From: Anaerobacillus alkalidiazotrophicus
GTDB taxonomy: Bacteria; Bacillota; Bacilli; Bacillales_H; Anaerobacillaceae
Direction of reading: 5' to 3'
Assembly: GCF_001866055.1 (NCBI RefSeq)
Contig: NZ_MLQS01000001.1
Coordinates: 1,297,615 to 1,361,614 of the forward strand
DNA length: 64,000 nt
The translations under genes and the position numbers were made by a program. Positions 18,512 through 27,721 of this stretch are shown here, piece after piece. Under the pieces are notes generated by a model. That model was given only the letters and a program-made list of their open reading frames with translations. It was not told the DNA's origin and ran no database searches. Within the stretch, counting starts at the first letter, position 1. Each line of letters opens with the position of its first letter.

Positions 18512-19819
18512 ATGAAAATCAAAAATATTTTTAATGTGTTAGCAACTGCCACGTTATCCGTTGGTATTCTTGCAGCTTGTTCAGCACCACCACAAAGTGC
18601 TCCGCCAGTGAATACTACTGTCGCTGAAGAGAAGAGTGGAGAAACTCAAGATGTTGAATTTGAAATCATTCCTGAAGAAGGTGCAGAATTACTCATATGG
18701 GACAATGGTGATACTCATCGCGAGTGGGCAGAATATGTTGCTGAAAAATTCACAGAAGAATATGGTGTCCCTGTAACGGTAGCAGAAGTAGGTCATACTG
18801 ATGCACCGGGTATACTGCAAACAGATGGACCGGCGGGTCTTGGAGCGGATGTATTTGCAGGTGCACATGACCATGCAGGAAACATGGATTCTGCAGGTCT
18901 AATTATAGAAAACTTCTTTCCAGAGTATTATGAAGAAAAATTCATGGATGCAGCTGTCCTTGGGACATCAGTAAATGATACAATCTTCGGCTATCCATAT
19001 GCGATTGAAACATATGCCCTTTATTACAATAAAGATCTTGTTGATGAAGTTCCAGAAACATTTGAAGAATTACTAAAAATATCAAAAGAATTTACAAACG
19101 TAAGAACTGACCATTACGGGATTATGTTTGAACCTGGTAACTATTACTTCGTTCATGCATTTTTAGGTGGATATGGAGGCTTTATTTTTGGCGACGATAA
19201 CACCGATCCTTCCGTAACTGGATTAAACAACGAAGGTGCAATTCGAGCAGGTGAATTTATGCGTGAAATTAGAGAAGCGAGTTTACCACTGAATTCAGAA
19301 GATGTAACTGGTGACGTTATTGGAACGCTTTTCAACGAAAATCAAGTGATGTTCCGAATTTCTGGTCCTTGGGATATTAGACCACATACTGAAGCAGAGG
19401 TTAACTTTGGTGTTGCACCATTACCATTACTAAGCAATGGTGAACGTCCAACAAGTTTTTCAGGTATCAAAGGTTATTATGTGAGCGCATACACTAATTA
19501 CCCTGATGCTGCTGCGCTTTATGCAAAATTTGCAACGAGTGAAGAAATGCTTGAGAAACGTTTTGAAATGACAGGTGAATTACCACCACACTTAGATCTT
19601 CTTGAAAGTGAGGTAATTTTAGATAATCCAGTTTTAGCCGGTTTCTTAGAACAAGCACAATATGCACAACCTATGCCAAATATTCCTGAAATGCAAATTG
19701 TATGGGGACCAATGGGTGATGCATTTATAAGCATTTGGAATACAGATCGCGACGTCCAAAGCATTTTAGATAGTGCTGTAGAACAACTTAGTGAGTCGAT
19801 TGATATCTTAAACAAATAA
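18512..19819 (+). CDS. malE: Maltodextrin-binding lipoprotein (MalE type)
   Basis: A 435-residue extracellular solute-binding protein (family 1) delivering maltose or maltodextrin to the following permeases. The signal peptide ends in the lipobox SVGILAACSAP, so it is lipid-anchored on the outer face. MalE-like regions include LLIWDNGD, GYPYAIETYALYYNKDL and SGPWDIRPH. GGGAGGG 9 bases upstream selects ATG 18512. Note the very acidic mature protein (many E and D), as usual in alkaline- or salt-adapted surface proteins. First gene of malE-malF-malG; a hairpin lies between it and malF. No ATPase is encoded in the operon. Confidence 0.9.
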   Translation: MKIKNIFNVLATATLSVGILAACSAPPQSAPPVNTTVAEEKSGETQDVEFEIIPEEGAELLIWDNGDTHREWAEYVAEKFTEEYGVPVTVAEVGHTDAPGILQTDGPAGLGADVFAGAHDHAGNMDSAGLIIENFFPEYYEEKFMDAAVLGTSVNDTIFGYPYAIETYALYYNKDLVDEVPETFEELLKISKEFTNVRTDHYGIMFEPGNYYFVHAFLGGYGGFIFGDDNTDPSVTGLNNEGAIRAGEFMREIREASLPLNSEDVTGDVIGTLFNENQVMFRISGPWDIRPHTEAEVNFGVAPLPLLSNGERPTSFSGIKGYYVSAYTNYPDAAALYAKFATSEEMLEKRFEMTGELPPHLDLLESEVILDNPVLAGFLEQAQYAQPMPNIPEMQIVWGPMGDAFISIWNTDRDVQSILDSAVEQLSESIDILNK

Positions 19820-19826
19820 TAAATTT

Positions 19827-19862
19827 AGGTTCCCAAGCTTAGAAATTCTAGATTGGGAACCT
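19827..19862 (+). promoter_or_regulatory. Intercistronic hairpin between malE and malF
   Basis: AGGTTCCCAA pairs with TTGGGAACCT and is not followed by a T run. Such hairpins often lower downstream expression or protect the binding-protein mRNA, giving more binding protein than permease; that role is inferred. Confidence 0.6.
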
Positions 19863-19884
19863 TCAAATAAAGGTGGGACAAAAG

Positions 19885-21279
19885 ATGGTAGGATTACCGA
19901 CTCCAGAATCAAAACCAACTGAAAATAAATCATTAGTAAATTTCATAAAAACCAAAGCTTTTATCGCTTCTTTATTATCTTTTCTATTTATGGGATTGGG
20001 ACAAATTTACAATCGACAAATTGTAAAAGGTCTTTTCTTCATAGTTCTATGGTTATACATCATCATTTTTTATTCGCAACCTTTTCAATGGGCGATGTGG
20101 GGACTTCGTACATTAGGAGAAACACCTCAAATTCGTGAAAGAGGAAGAGTTGTTTTTGAAGGACACCATTCCATTTTCTTAATGATAGAAGGAATTATCG
20201 CTATATTAATAGCGCTGATTATTGTATGTGTTTATATTATTAGTGTACGTGATGCTTATAAAGTCGGAAGAGCAAGAGATAAAGGGTTAGTACCACGAAC
20301 CTTTAGACAATCATTACAAAATAGTTGGGAGAACGGATTTGCCTATATTCTTTTAACTCCAACAGTCATTTTTACGCTTTTCTTAACAATTTTACCTCTA
20401 GTCTTTTCAGTTATGATTGCGTTCACAAACTATTCAGGACCTAACTACCTACCGCCAAGAAATTTAGTCGATTGGGTTGGTTTTCAGACCTTTATTGATC
20501 TATTTAATAGAAACTCATGGAGCAGAACGTTTTACGGTGTGTTTACATGGACAATTATTTGGGCGGTACTCACAACTTTTACGACGTTCTTTCTAGGATT
20601 TTTCTACGCCGTATTGATCAATTCTGAAGGTGTGAAATTCAAACGGTTTTGGCGTGGAATATTTATTTTACCTTGGGCAATTCCTGCGTTTGTTATGATT
20701 TTAATCATGCGTAATATCTTTAATGGTCAGTTTGGACCAATCAATAAATATATCAATAACTTAATAGATCATTTTCCGATTTTAGCGGAATGGGGACTTA
20801 GTGCAATTCCATTTTTCTCTGACCCGACATGGGCGAAAATAACATTAGTCGGTGTGAACATGTGGTTTGGCTTCCCGTTTTGGATGATTTTGATGGCAGG
20901 AGTCATGACAGGGATTGATAAAGAACAATATGAAGCAGCGGAAATTGATGGCGCTAGCGCTTGGCAAAAGTTTAAAAGTATTACGTTTCCAATTGTTATG
21001 TTTTCAACGTCACCACTATTAATTATGAGTTTTGCGGGTAACTTTAATAACTTTAATATGATCTACCTTTTTACAGAAGGACGTCCGACAAATCCAGATT
21101 ATAGCTATGCAGGCTCGACAGATATCTTAATTAGTTGGATTTATAAAATGACTTTTGACCATAACCAATTTGCTATGGCATCTGCAGTTGGACTATTAAT
21201 TTTTATTGTAGTGGCAATTTTCTCTGTTTGGAACTTTAGTAAAACAAGAGCATTTAAAGAAGAGGATATGATGAAATGA
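19885..21279 (+). CDS. malF: Maltodextrin ABC transporter permease (MalF type)
   Basis: A 464-residue membrane subunit. Ahead of the six-segment permease core there is an extra N-terminal region with two or three hydrophobic segments (about residues 27-115, beginning ASLLSFLFMGLGQIYNRQ), as in long MalF proteins of Firmicutes. The EAA loop YEAAEIDGASAWQKF is at about 350. The start is ATG 19885 after AAAGGTGGGAC, not the upstream in-frame ATG at 19873, which overlaps that ribosome site. It ends in an ATGA overlap with malG, showing translational coupling. Confidence 0.9.
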   Translation: MVGLPTPESKPTENKSLVNFIKTKAFIASLLSFLFMGLGQIYNRQIVKGLFFIVLWLYIIIFYSQPFQWAMWGLRTLGETPQIRERGRVVFEGHHSIFLMIEGIIAILIALIIVCVYIISVRDAYKVGRARDKGLVPRTFRQSLQNSWENGFAYILLTPTVIFTLFLTILPLVFSVMIAFTNYSGPNYLPPRNLVDWVGFQTFIDLFNRNSWSRTFYGVFTWTIIWAVLTTFTTFFLGFFYAVLINSEGVKFKRFWRGIFILPWAIPAFVMILIMRNIFNGQFGPINKYINNLIDHFPILAEWGLSAIPFFSDPTWAKITLVGVNMWFGFPFWMILMAGVMTGIDKEQYEAAEIDGASAWQKFKSITFPIVMFSTSPLLIMSFAGNFNNFNMIYLFTEGRPTNPDYSYAGSTDILISWIYKMTFDHNQFAMASAVGLLIFIVVAIFSVWNFSKTRAFKEEDMMK

Positions 21280-22115
21280 TGAATAAAAAAATAAAAAAAT
21301 TTATCCGGATGTTTGCCATATATGGAGTGCTAATAGTCACGAGTATTATGATTTTATATCCTGTTTACTTTGTTATTATAGGTTCACTAAACCCTGGAAA
21401 TACGCTTTTTGCAACGAGTTTACTTCCTGAAAACTTATCACTTCGCCACTATATTTATTTGTTTACCGAAACCGACTATGCACGTTGGTATATGAATACT
21501 CTTAAAATTGCTTTTTGGAATATGATTATATCGACCTTTTTAGTTCTAACTGCAGCTTATGCTTTTTCACGTTTCCGTTTTCCGGGCAGACGAGCTGGTT
21601 TGATGACCATCTTGGTACTACAAATGTTTCCCAGTTTTATGGCGATGATCGCTATCTATATTTTACTTCTACAAATGAATCTTTTAGATAATCATTGGGG
21701 CTTAATTTTAGTTTACGCAGGTGGATCAATCCCATTTGGAGCATGGCTTGTAAAAGGGTATTTCGATGGAATGCCAAGAAGTTTAGAAGAAGCTGCAAAA
21801 ATGGATGGAGCTGGACATTTAACGATCTTTTTTAGAATAATGATGCCTCTTTCAATGCCAATCTTGGTATTTATTGCGGTAATGAACTTTATTGGACCAT
21901 GGATGGACTTTATTTTAGCAAGACTTGTACTTAGGACGGATACTAATAAAACGTTAGCTGTTGGCCTTTTTGAGATGGTACAAGGACTTGGTAACACGGA
22001 ATTTACTACGTTTGCTGCAGGGGCAGTACTTGTAGCTGTTCCAATCACGATCTTATTTATGGTACTTCAAAAACCATTAACAGAAGGGTTAAGAGCAGGA
22101 GCGAATAAAGGCTAA
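21276..22115 (+). CDS. malG: Maltodextrin ABC transporter permease (MalG type)
   Basis: A 279-residue permease with six predicted membrane segments, starting KFIRMFAIYGVLIVTSIM, and the EAA loop EEAAKMDGAGHLTIFF at about residues 170-185. Its ATG overlaps the malF stop by 4 bases. Last gene of the importer operon, followed by a terminator-like hairpin at 22176. The missing ATPase is presumably a shared MsmX-type protein encoded elsewhere. Confidence 0.92.
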   Translation: MMNKKIKKFIRMFAIYGVLIVTSIMILYPVYFVIIGSLNPGNTLFATSLLPENLSLRHYIYLFTETDYARWYMNTLKIAFWNMIISTFLVLTAAYAFSRFRFPGRRAGLMTILVLQMFPSFMAMIAIYILLLQMNLLDNHWGLILVYAGGSIPFGAWLVKGYFDGMPRSLEEAAKMDGAGHLTIFFRIMMPLSMPILVFIAVMNFIGPWMDFILARLVLRTDTNKTLAVGLFEMVQGLGNTEFTTFAAGAVLVAVPITILFMVLQKPLTEGLRAGANKG

Positions 22116-22175
22116 ATTCTTTGGATTCGTCTAAAATTTCGCGGTGGAAAATAATTGTATGAAACAGTAGTTTTG

Positions 22176-22204
22176 ATGAGAGTCTCTTAGAAGGAGACTC
22201 TCAT
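22176..22204 (+). terminator. Terminator-like hairpin after malG
   Basis: ATGAGAGTCTC pairs with GAGACTCTCAT; the tail TCTCTATATTTTT is only moderately T-rich, so read-through into the amylase gene is possible. Confidence 0.65.
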
Positions 22205-22221
22205 TCTCTATATTTTTCGTT

Positions 22222-22378
22222 TGTCCCACTCTTAAGGGGCAAGTAAGACCCCCACCTCAAAACTTAAGAAAATCGAGAAGTTTAGGTGGGGGATAAACTG
22301 CCCCTAAAGGTCCGATAAGTTGAACTAACAATCAGTGGGGGATGAAGGAAAACCCCCACTGATTGAAGTTCAGCTTTA
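22222..22378 (+). repeat. Structured interspersed repeat, full copy D
   Basis: Nearly identical to copy A, differing by one inserted A (GGGGCAAGTAAG) and end bases. It occupies most of the gap between malG and the amylase lipoprotein gene and ends 33 bases before that start codon. Confidence 0.8.
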
Positions 22379-22410
22379 TTTTTAAAAGAATAATAACAGG
22401 AGCTGAATTT

Positions 22411-23991
22411 ATGTTAAAAAAGAAAAAAAGATTAGTTTTAACAGTCGTACTTGCAGTCATATTTTTGTTGGTTGGTTGTTCAGACAAAACAAATAACCAA
22501 ATAACATTTGAAAGGGGAAATCTGAAAACAATTGAGCCGCATGGTGTCTATTATGAAATATTTATTAGAGCTTTTTATGATTCAACAGGAGATGGAATTG
22601 GGGATTTCAAGGGAGCCACATCCAAACTTGATTATTTACAAGAGTTGGGTGTAGAAGGGATTTGGTTAATGCCAATTAATCCATCGCCTAGTTATCATGG
22701 ATATGATGTCATTGATTATATGGATGTAAACCCGGAACATGGGACCCTCGATGACTTTAAAGAGTTTATTGAAGAAGCACACAAAAGAGGAATCAAAGTA
22801 ATTAAAGACTTTGTGATTAACCATTCTAGTAGAGAACATCCATGGTTTCAAGCAGCACTTAAAAATGATGAGAAATACCGTGATTTTTATGTTTGGGCAG
22901 ATGAAGATACAAACACTAGTCAACGGGGAGAATGGGGACAACAAGTTTGGCACGGTACAGGGAATAATATTTACGAAGGTGTGTTTTGGGATGGAATGCC
23001 TGATTTGAATATTGATCATCCAAAAGTCCGAGAAGAAATCTATAAAATTGGAAAGTTTTGGCTTGGAGAGGTTGGAGTTGATGGTTTCAGGTTGGACGCT
23101 GCCAAACATATATATAGTTCATACCATGGAAGTGATTATCAAGAGAAAAATCATCAGTTTTGGAGAGAATTTAGAAGTGAAATGGAAGAAGTAAATCCTG
23201 AAGTAATCCTAGTAGGAGAAATTTGGGATACAGCAACAGTCGTTGCTCCATATTTAGATGGTGGTCTACAATCAGCCTTTAATTTTGATTTATCTGATAA
23301 AATTTTAGCTTCTGTAAGGTCTGAAGCTGACGCTGGGTTAGTGACAGAACTTGAAAGAACAAGAAATTATTTCAATAAAATGTCTGAAGACTTTATCGAC
23401 TCAACTTTTATTACCAATCATGATATGAACCGTGTGATGAGTGAACTAAATAATAATATGAACCATGCCAAAATGGCCGCAGCATTATTATTAACATTAC
23501 CAGGAAATCCGTATATTTATTACGGGGAAGAAATTGGCATGTTAGGTAAGAAACCAGATGAAGATATTCGTTTGCCGATGAGGTGGTATGAAGATCCTAA
23601 GGGAGTGGGTCAAACAACGTGGAGGATAGATCGGTATCATAGTAGTGAAAATGGAATTGATGTAGAAACTCAAATGCAAGATGAAAATTCCTTATTAAAT
23701 TATTATAAAGAATTGATTTATGCACGAAGATCTAGTGAAGCGTTAATTGCAGGAGAAATAAAAAGTACACGTATAAGTGAGCGAGGCATCTTGTCCTTTA
23801 AACGAGCAACTGACAATGAAGAGAAACTCGTTGTACACAATTTAACAAGTGAAATAAAAGTAATAGACCTTGAAGGTGATTTGAGTAAATATCAAAAATA
23901 CTTTTTTTACATTGGGAATATTGAGGAAATTGAATTAAACAGTAATGTCTTAAAGATACCAGCCTATACCACAGTAATATTGCAAAAATAA
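22411..23991 (+). CDS. Lipid-anchored alpha-amylase-family enzyme (GH13)
   Basis: A 526-residue alpha-glucan hydrolase attached to the outside of the membrane. The signal peptide ends in the lipobox FLLVGCSDK. Catalytic residues of the GH13 barrel are visible: nucleophile Asp229 in DGFRLDAAKH, acid/base Glu270 in LVGEIWDT and the transition-state Asp338 in ITNHDMNR; region I is DFVINHSS. ACAGGAGC precedes ATG 22411; upstream in-frame codons come from the repeat and are not credible. It would cut starch or maltodextrin outside to feed MalEFG. The exact specificity (amylase versus maltogenic or oligo-glucosidase) cannot be told by eye. Confidence 0.88.
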   Translation: MLKKKKRLVLTVVLAVIFLLVGCSDKTNNQITFERGNLKTIEPHGVYYEIFIRAFYDSTGDGIGDFKGATSKLDYLQELGVEGIWLMPINPSPSYHGYDVIDYMDVNPEHGTLDDFKEFIEEAHKRGIKVIKDFVINHSSREHPWFQAALKNDEKYRDFYVWADEDTNTSQRGEWGQQVWHGTGNNIYEGVFWDGMPDLNIDHPKVREEIYKIGKFWLGEVGVDGFRLDAAKHIYSSYHGSDYQEKNHQFWREFRSEMEEVNPEVILVGEIWDTATVVAPYLDGGLQSAFNFDLSDKILASVRSEADAGLVTELERTRNYFNKMSEDFIDSTFITNHDMNRVMSELNNNMNHAKMAAALLLTLPGNPYIYYGEEIGMLGKKPDEDIRLPMRWYEDPKGVGQTTWRIDRYHSSENGIDVETQMQDENSLLNYYKELIYARRSSEALIAGEIKSTRISERGILSFKRATDNEEKLVVHNLTSEIKVIDLEGDLSKYQKYFFYIGNIEEIELNSNVLKIPAYTTVILQK

Positions 23992-24009
23992 AGAGCTGAC
24001 ATTTAAAAT

Positions 24010-24049
24010 AAAAAACACCATCTTAATTAATGATTAAGTGGTGTTTTTT
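24010..24049 (+). terminator. Terminator of the GH13 lipoprotein gene
   Basis: AAAAAACACCA pairs with TGGTGTTTTTT, extended inside by CTTAAT/ATTAAG with a small mismatch. Confidence 0.85.
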
Positions 24050-24110
24050 CACACTTTTAGAAGGTGGAAATTATTGAAGGAGAGTACCTGATGTAACGTT
24101 TTTATATAAA

Positions 24111-24158
24111 GGTGTCTTTTTTTACTACGTTATATAGAAATAAGACACCGTTTTTTAT
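24111..24158 (+). terminator. Second terminator-like hairpin, no gene in front
   Basis: GGTGTCTT pairs with AAGACACC, followed by GTTTTTTATT. The 60 bases before it hold no ORF. Confidence 0.5.
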
Positions 24159-24210
24159 TGTATAAATAACGACGAGAGATTAATCGTAATATAAGACACT
24201 ATGATATTTG

Positions 24211-24253
24211 TGGAAACGGTTTCTAACAGTTGATTAACGATAGATAATAAGTG
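24211..24253 (+). promoter_or_regulatory. cre-like operator and promoter before the YesM/YesN operon
   Basis: TGGAAACGGTTTCTA is a near-consensus cre/LacI-type palindrome, followed by CGATAGATAATAAG with the same -10 as the malE promoter. The second operator of malE is not preserved here. Confidence 0.6.
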
Positions 24254-24385
24254 TGTGTTACTCTATAGTGAGGGGAACAATATTATATCCAATGAAGCTA
24301 GTATGTAGGACAAGTCATATTCCTTTAACATAACAACAAATTTATGAATGGTAAAACAGAAATTATGTATAAAAAGAGTGATAAG

Positions 24386-26182
24386 ATGATCAATAATAAT
24401 ATGAAAAAAACTCAATTTGCGACAAAGGTTATTTTGGGTATTTTAATTGTAAGCTTAATTCCCACCTTGTTTATTAGTATTTTCTTTTATGTGTCATCTT
24501 CTAACATAATAAAAGAAAATGTAAGAGAATCTTCAATTCAAATTACCCGTCAAGCAGCAGATTCGCTCTCAAACATTTTGACAACCGGAAGTGATATGTC
24601 GGATCTTATCTATAGTAGTGAAAAGCTTCAGGAGATAGTTAAAATGGATTTGGATCAGGAACTTCCTGACCGTGTTCGTCAGCAAAACAATGAACTGATG
24701 AATTCATTCTTAAGCGTCCATATTCATTCAAACTCACTTGTCAAGATGATTTATGTATTAAAAGAAGAAGGAACCATTTGGGTAAGTCGCTATTTTTCAT
24801 GGGAAAAATTCTATCAGACTAATCTAAATAGGTTAGATTGGGTAATTGGCTCAATTGAATTAAATGGACAGTTGTTTTGGGAGGGGCTTCAATATGAACG
24901 ATTTAGTGGTTTAGAAGAAAGCACTGAATTGGTCTTACCGATTAGTCGGGTAATGAAAAATTTCGACAATTTAAATAATATTGCTTACATCCAAGTTTTT
25001 CTTGATGGAAATGCTGTTCTTGATAATATAAATCAGCTTAAATTAGGAAAAACAGGGCGTTTTTTCGTTGTTGACCAACAAGGAAGAATTATGATCAATT
25101 CAGATATTGAGAAGATCAATCAAACGATTTCAAATGACCAGTTATATCATCGTATAGTAGATAGAGAAGAAATAGAGTTTGAGTATGTAGAAGACGGGAT
25201 TAATCACTATGGAGTAAAGCAGCCACTCGCAAATGGCTGGATGATAGTAGGGACTGTTCCCATTAAAGAAATTACTGATCAATTACTATCAGTTCAAAAA
25301 GTTGTTATTCTTTCATCTATTATTTTCTTTATATTAGCCATAGTAATTGGTTACTTTTTTGCTAATCGAGTAACTAACCCAATTAAAGTCCTTACAAGTC
25401 AGATGAAGCTTGTTGGTGAAGGGGACCTCAATGTTAGAACGAGTGTACAAACATCCGATGAAATTGGATTGATGAGTATGGAGTTTAATCGGATGCTCGA
25501 CAAAGTTGAACACTTAATGGAGCAGGTGAAAAGGGAACAAATTCAAAAAAAAGAAGCGGAGTTACGAGTAGTTAAACACCGAATTAACCCACATTTTTTA
25601 TTTAATACACTTAGTACAGTTAGATGGTTAGTTAACTTTAAACAGGTTGATCGTGCTAATAAGGCTTTAACTGCATTAACGAGATTACTTGAAGCAAATA
25701 TGGGTAAAAAAGGAACGTTTGTTCCTATCCGAGAAGAATTAGACATTATAAAAAAATTTATTATTATTATGCAAATTCGTTATGATCAAACCTTTCATCT
25801 TCAAGTAGATATTGATGATGATGTTTATGAATTTCTTATTCCGCAAATGTTACTTCAGCCGATTGTTGAAAATGCAATTTTTCATGGGATTGTGCCAACT
25901 GGTAAGGAAGGTATAATTCATATTTCTGGACGGCAGTCAGAAGGTGGAATTGTATTAGTCATCTGTGATAACGGTAGAGGGATGGAGATGGAAAAATTAA
26001 ATGCGCTTCAACAGTCTACTGTCGTATCTAATGCGTCTATTGGCATCGGTTTACTTCATGTATTTGACTCAGTCAACCTATATTTCACATCAGATTCAAA
26101 AGTTGAAATTAATAGTAGTAAGGATGGAACAAGCGTAAAATTGATCTTGAAACCAGAAAATAGAGGTGATAAGCGTGTATAA
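24386..26182 (+). CDS. YesM-family sensor histidine kinase
   Basis: A 598-residue membrane kinase: TM1 at about 14-36, a large extracytoplasmic sensor region (about 37-304, dCache-like, with the segment FFVVDQQGRIMINSD), TM2 at about 305-326, HAMP, then the His_kinase domain with the phospho-acceptor His403 in RINPHFLFNTLS and an ATPase domain (VENAIFHGI, ICDNGRGME). Starts at 24344, 24365, 24386 and 24401 are in frame; I take 24386 because AAAGAGTG lies in front. The stop overlaps the regulator start. Together with the next two genes it forms a sensor unit probably for maltodextrins; ligand not shown. Confidence 0.88.
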   Translation: MINNNMKKTQFATKVILGILIVSLIPTLFISIFFYVSSSNIIKENVRESSIQITRQAADSLSNILTTGSDMSDLIYSSEKLQEIVKMDLDQELPDRVRQQNNELMNSFLSVHIHSNSLVKMIYVLKEEGTIWVSRYFSWEKFYQTNLNRLDWVIGSIELNGQLFWEGLQYERFSGLEESTELVLPISRVMKNFDNLNNIAYIQVFLDGNAVLDNINQLKLGKTGRFFVVDQQGRIMINSDIEKINQTISNDQLYHRIVDREEIEFEYVEDGINHYGVKQPLANGWMIVGTVPIKEITDQLLSVQKVVILSSIIFFILAIVIGYFFANRVTNPIKVLTSQMKLVGEGDLNVRTSVQTSDEIGLMSMEFNRMLDKVEHLMEQVKREQIQKKEAELRVVKHRINPHFLFNTLSTVRWLVNFKQVDRANKALTALTRLLEANMGKKGTFVPIREELDIIKKFIIIMQIRYDQTFHLQVDIDDDVYEFLIPQMLLQPIVENAIFHGIVPTGKEGIIHISGRQSEGGIVLVICDNGRGMEMEKLNALQQSTVVSNASIGIGLLHVFDSVNLYFTSDSKVEINSSKDGTSVKLILKPENRGDKRV

Positions 26183-27710
26183 CGTTATGATTGTTGATGA
26201 TGAGCCTGTTATTCGATTTGGTTTAAAGGCTTCGGTGGAATGGGAGAAAGAGGGATTAACTTTTTTAGGAGATTTTCCAAATGGAGAAGAGGCCTTGACA
26301 GTCATGATGGAAAACCATGTTGACATATTAATTACGGATATTAACATGCCCATCATGGATGGATTGACGTTAATGAAGAAAGCTTTGAAGCTCTACCCAA
26401 AATTAAAAGTTATATTAATTAGTAGTTATAACGAGTTTGAATATGTCAAAGAGGGTATTAAATATGGGGCAATTGACTATGTATTAAAGCCAACATTAGA
26501 ACAGGAAGAGTTTGTCGAATTAATTCAGAAGTGTGTTAAGCTCTTGAATGAAGAAAAGGAAGTTGAGACAAAACTAATGTTTGCTGATCAATCTACCAAC
26601 TTGAATGAACGGAAAAAGCAAGAGCAAGAAATTAAACGTTTATTATTAAAAGGAAAAGCTTTTTCTCGTGATCATGAAATTTGTACGATGATGCCTGGTT
26701 CAATTCTTGTCATTTATATGAAAATGAATGATTTAGCAATGATTGAAGAAAGATATGGGGTATTATACAAAAATTTTATTCTTGAAGAGATTCAAGAGCG
26801 TTTTTACTGCGAATTTGAGCGTGGGGTTTGCTTTTCAATTGGCGATGCAGATTTACTTTTTTTCATCAATACTGAACTTGATTCAAAAAAAATGATACAT
26901 CAATTACAAGATGTATTGATTAAAGAGGCAGAGGTAAGTTTCTCATTTGGATATGATGTAATTTCAAAAATAGAAGAAGCTAGTGAAGGTATAAGGCGAA
27001 GTTCCCTAGCTTGTGAGAGACGTTTTTTTAACCCTGAAGAATCAGTATTTTCCTATGTGGAGCCAAAAGAAATTAGTGGAAAACGTTTGATGACAAATGA
27101 AATGAAGCAATTTATCATGCCAGTTGACCAAAATAAAGTAGCGATGTTTATGGAAAAAATGTACAACGAATGGAAGCAAGAGGAGTTGCAAGCTACAGTC
27201 ATTAAGCAAGAAGCAAGTGATATATTATCTAGCTTATTTGTAGGTAAGTTAAATCTCTCAATACTAATTGATAAATGTCAGGAGCTCCAACAAGCAGAAT
27301 CACTTGATGAATTAATTATTATACTTAATAAAAATATTGCAGAATGTAATCAGCTGATATTAGAGCAAAGTCATAAACACAATAGTGATAATGAATTAAT
27401 GGAAAGAGCCCTTAGTTATATTCACCAACACTATACTGAAGAGCTGACGCTTCAAAAAGTTGCTGATCATATTCATATAAGTAGAAATTATTTTAGTATA
27501 TTGTTTAAGCAGTTTAGTGATCAAAAGTTTATCGATTATGTGATTGAACTTCGAATAAAAAAGGCAACTGAATTGTTAATTCATACTTCATTAAAGGTTT
27601 ATGAAGTTGGAGCCAAATCTGGTTTTAGAGATGTCAAATATTTTAGTAAATTATTTAAAAGAATGACGGGGTATTCACCTGTTGATTACCGGACAGAGCA
27701 TCAAAAGTAG
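26175..27710 (+). CDS. YesN-family response regulator (REC + AraC-type HTH)
   Basis: A 511-residue transcription factor. The N-terminal receiver has MIVDDEP, the phosphorylated Asp55 in ITDINMPIMDG and the lysine in VLKPT. A long middle region of unknown fold precedes a C-terminal AraC double helix-turn-helix (LTLQKVADHIHISRNYFSIL, then GFRDVKYFSKLFKRMTGYSP). GTG 26175 is chosen because GAGGTGAT ends 5-6 bases upstream; it overlaps the kinase gene by 8 bases. It should be phosphorylated by the kinase just upstream and activate sugar genes, most simply the malE, amylase or neopullulanase promoters; this is inference. Confidence 0.9.
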   Translation: MYNVMIVDDEPVIRFGLKASVEWEKEGLTFLGDFPNGEEALTVMMENHVDILITDINMPIMDGLTLMKKALKLYPKLKVILISSYNEFEYVKEGIKYGAIDYVLKPTLEQEEFVELIQKCVKLLNEEKEVETKLMFADQSTNLNERKKQEQEIKRLLLKGKAFSRDHEICTMMPGSILVIYMKMNDLAMIEERYGVLYKNFILEEIQERFYCEFERGVCFSIGDADLLFFINTELDSKKMIHQLQDVLIKEAEVSFSFGYDVISKIEEASEGIRRSSLACERRFFNPEESVFSYVEPKEISGKRLMTNEMKQFIMPVDQNKVAMFMEKMYNEWKQEELQATVIKQEASDILSSLFVGKLNLSILIDKCQELQQAESLDELIIILNKNIAECNQLILEQSHKHNSDNELMERALSYIHQHYTEELTLQKVADHIHISRNYFSILFKQFSDQKFIDYVIELRIKKATELLIHTSLKVYEVGAKSGFRDVKYFSKLFKRMTGYSPVDYRTEHQK

Positions 27711-27721
27711 GAGGTGGAATT

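Noticed and set aside
10781..22378. CRISPR-like spacing of the GC-rich repeats
   Set aside because: Copies are kilobases apart, about 160 bases long and separated by genes; they are dispersed elements, not an array.
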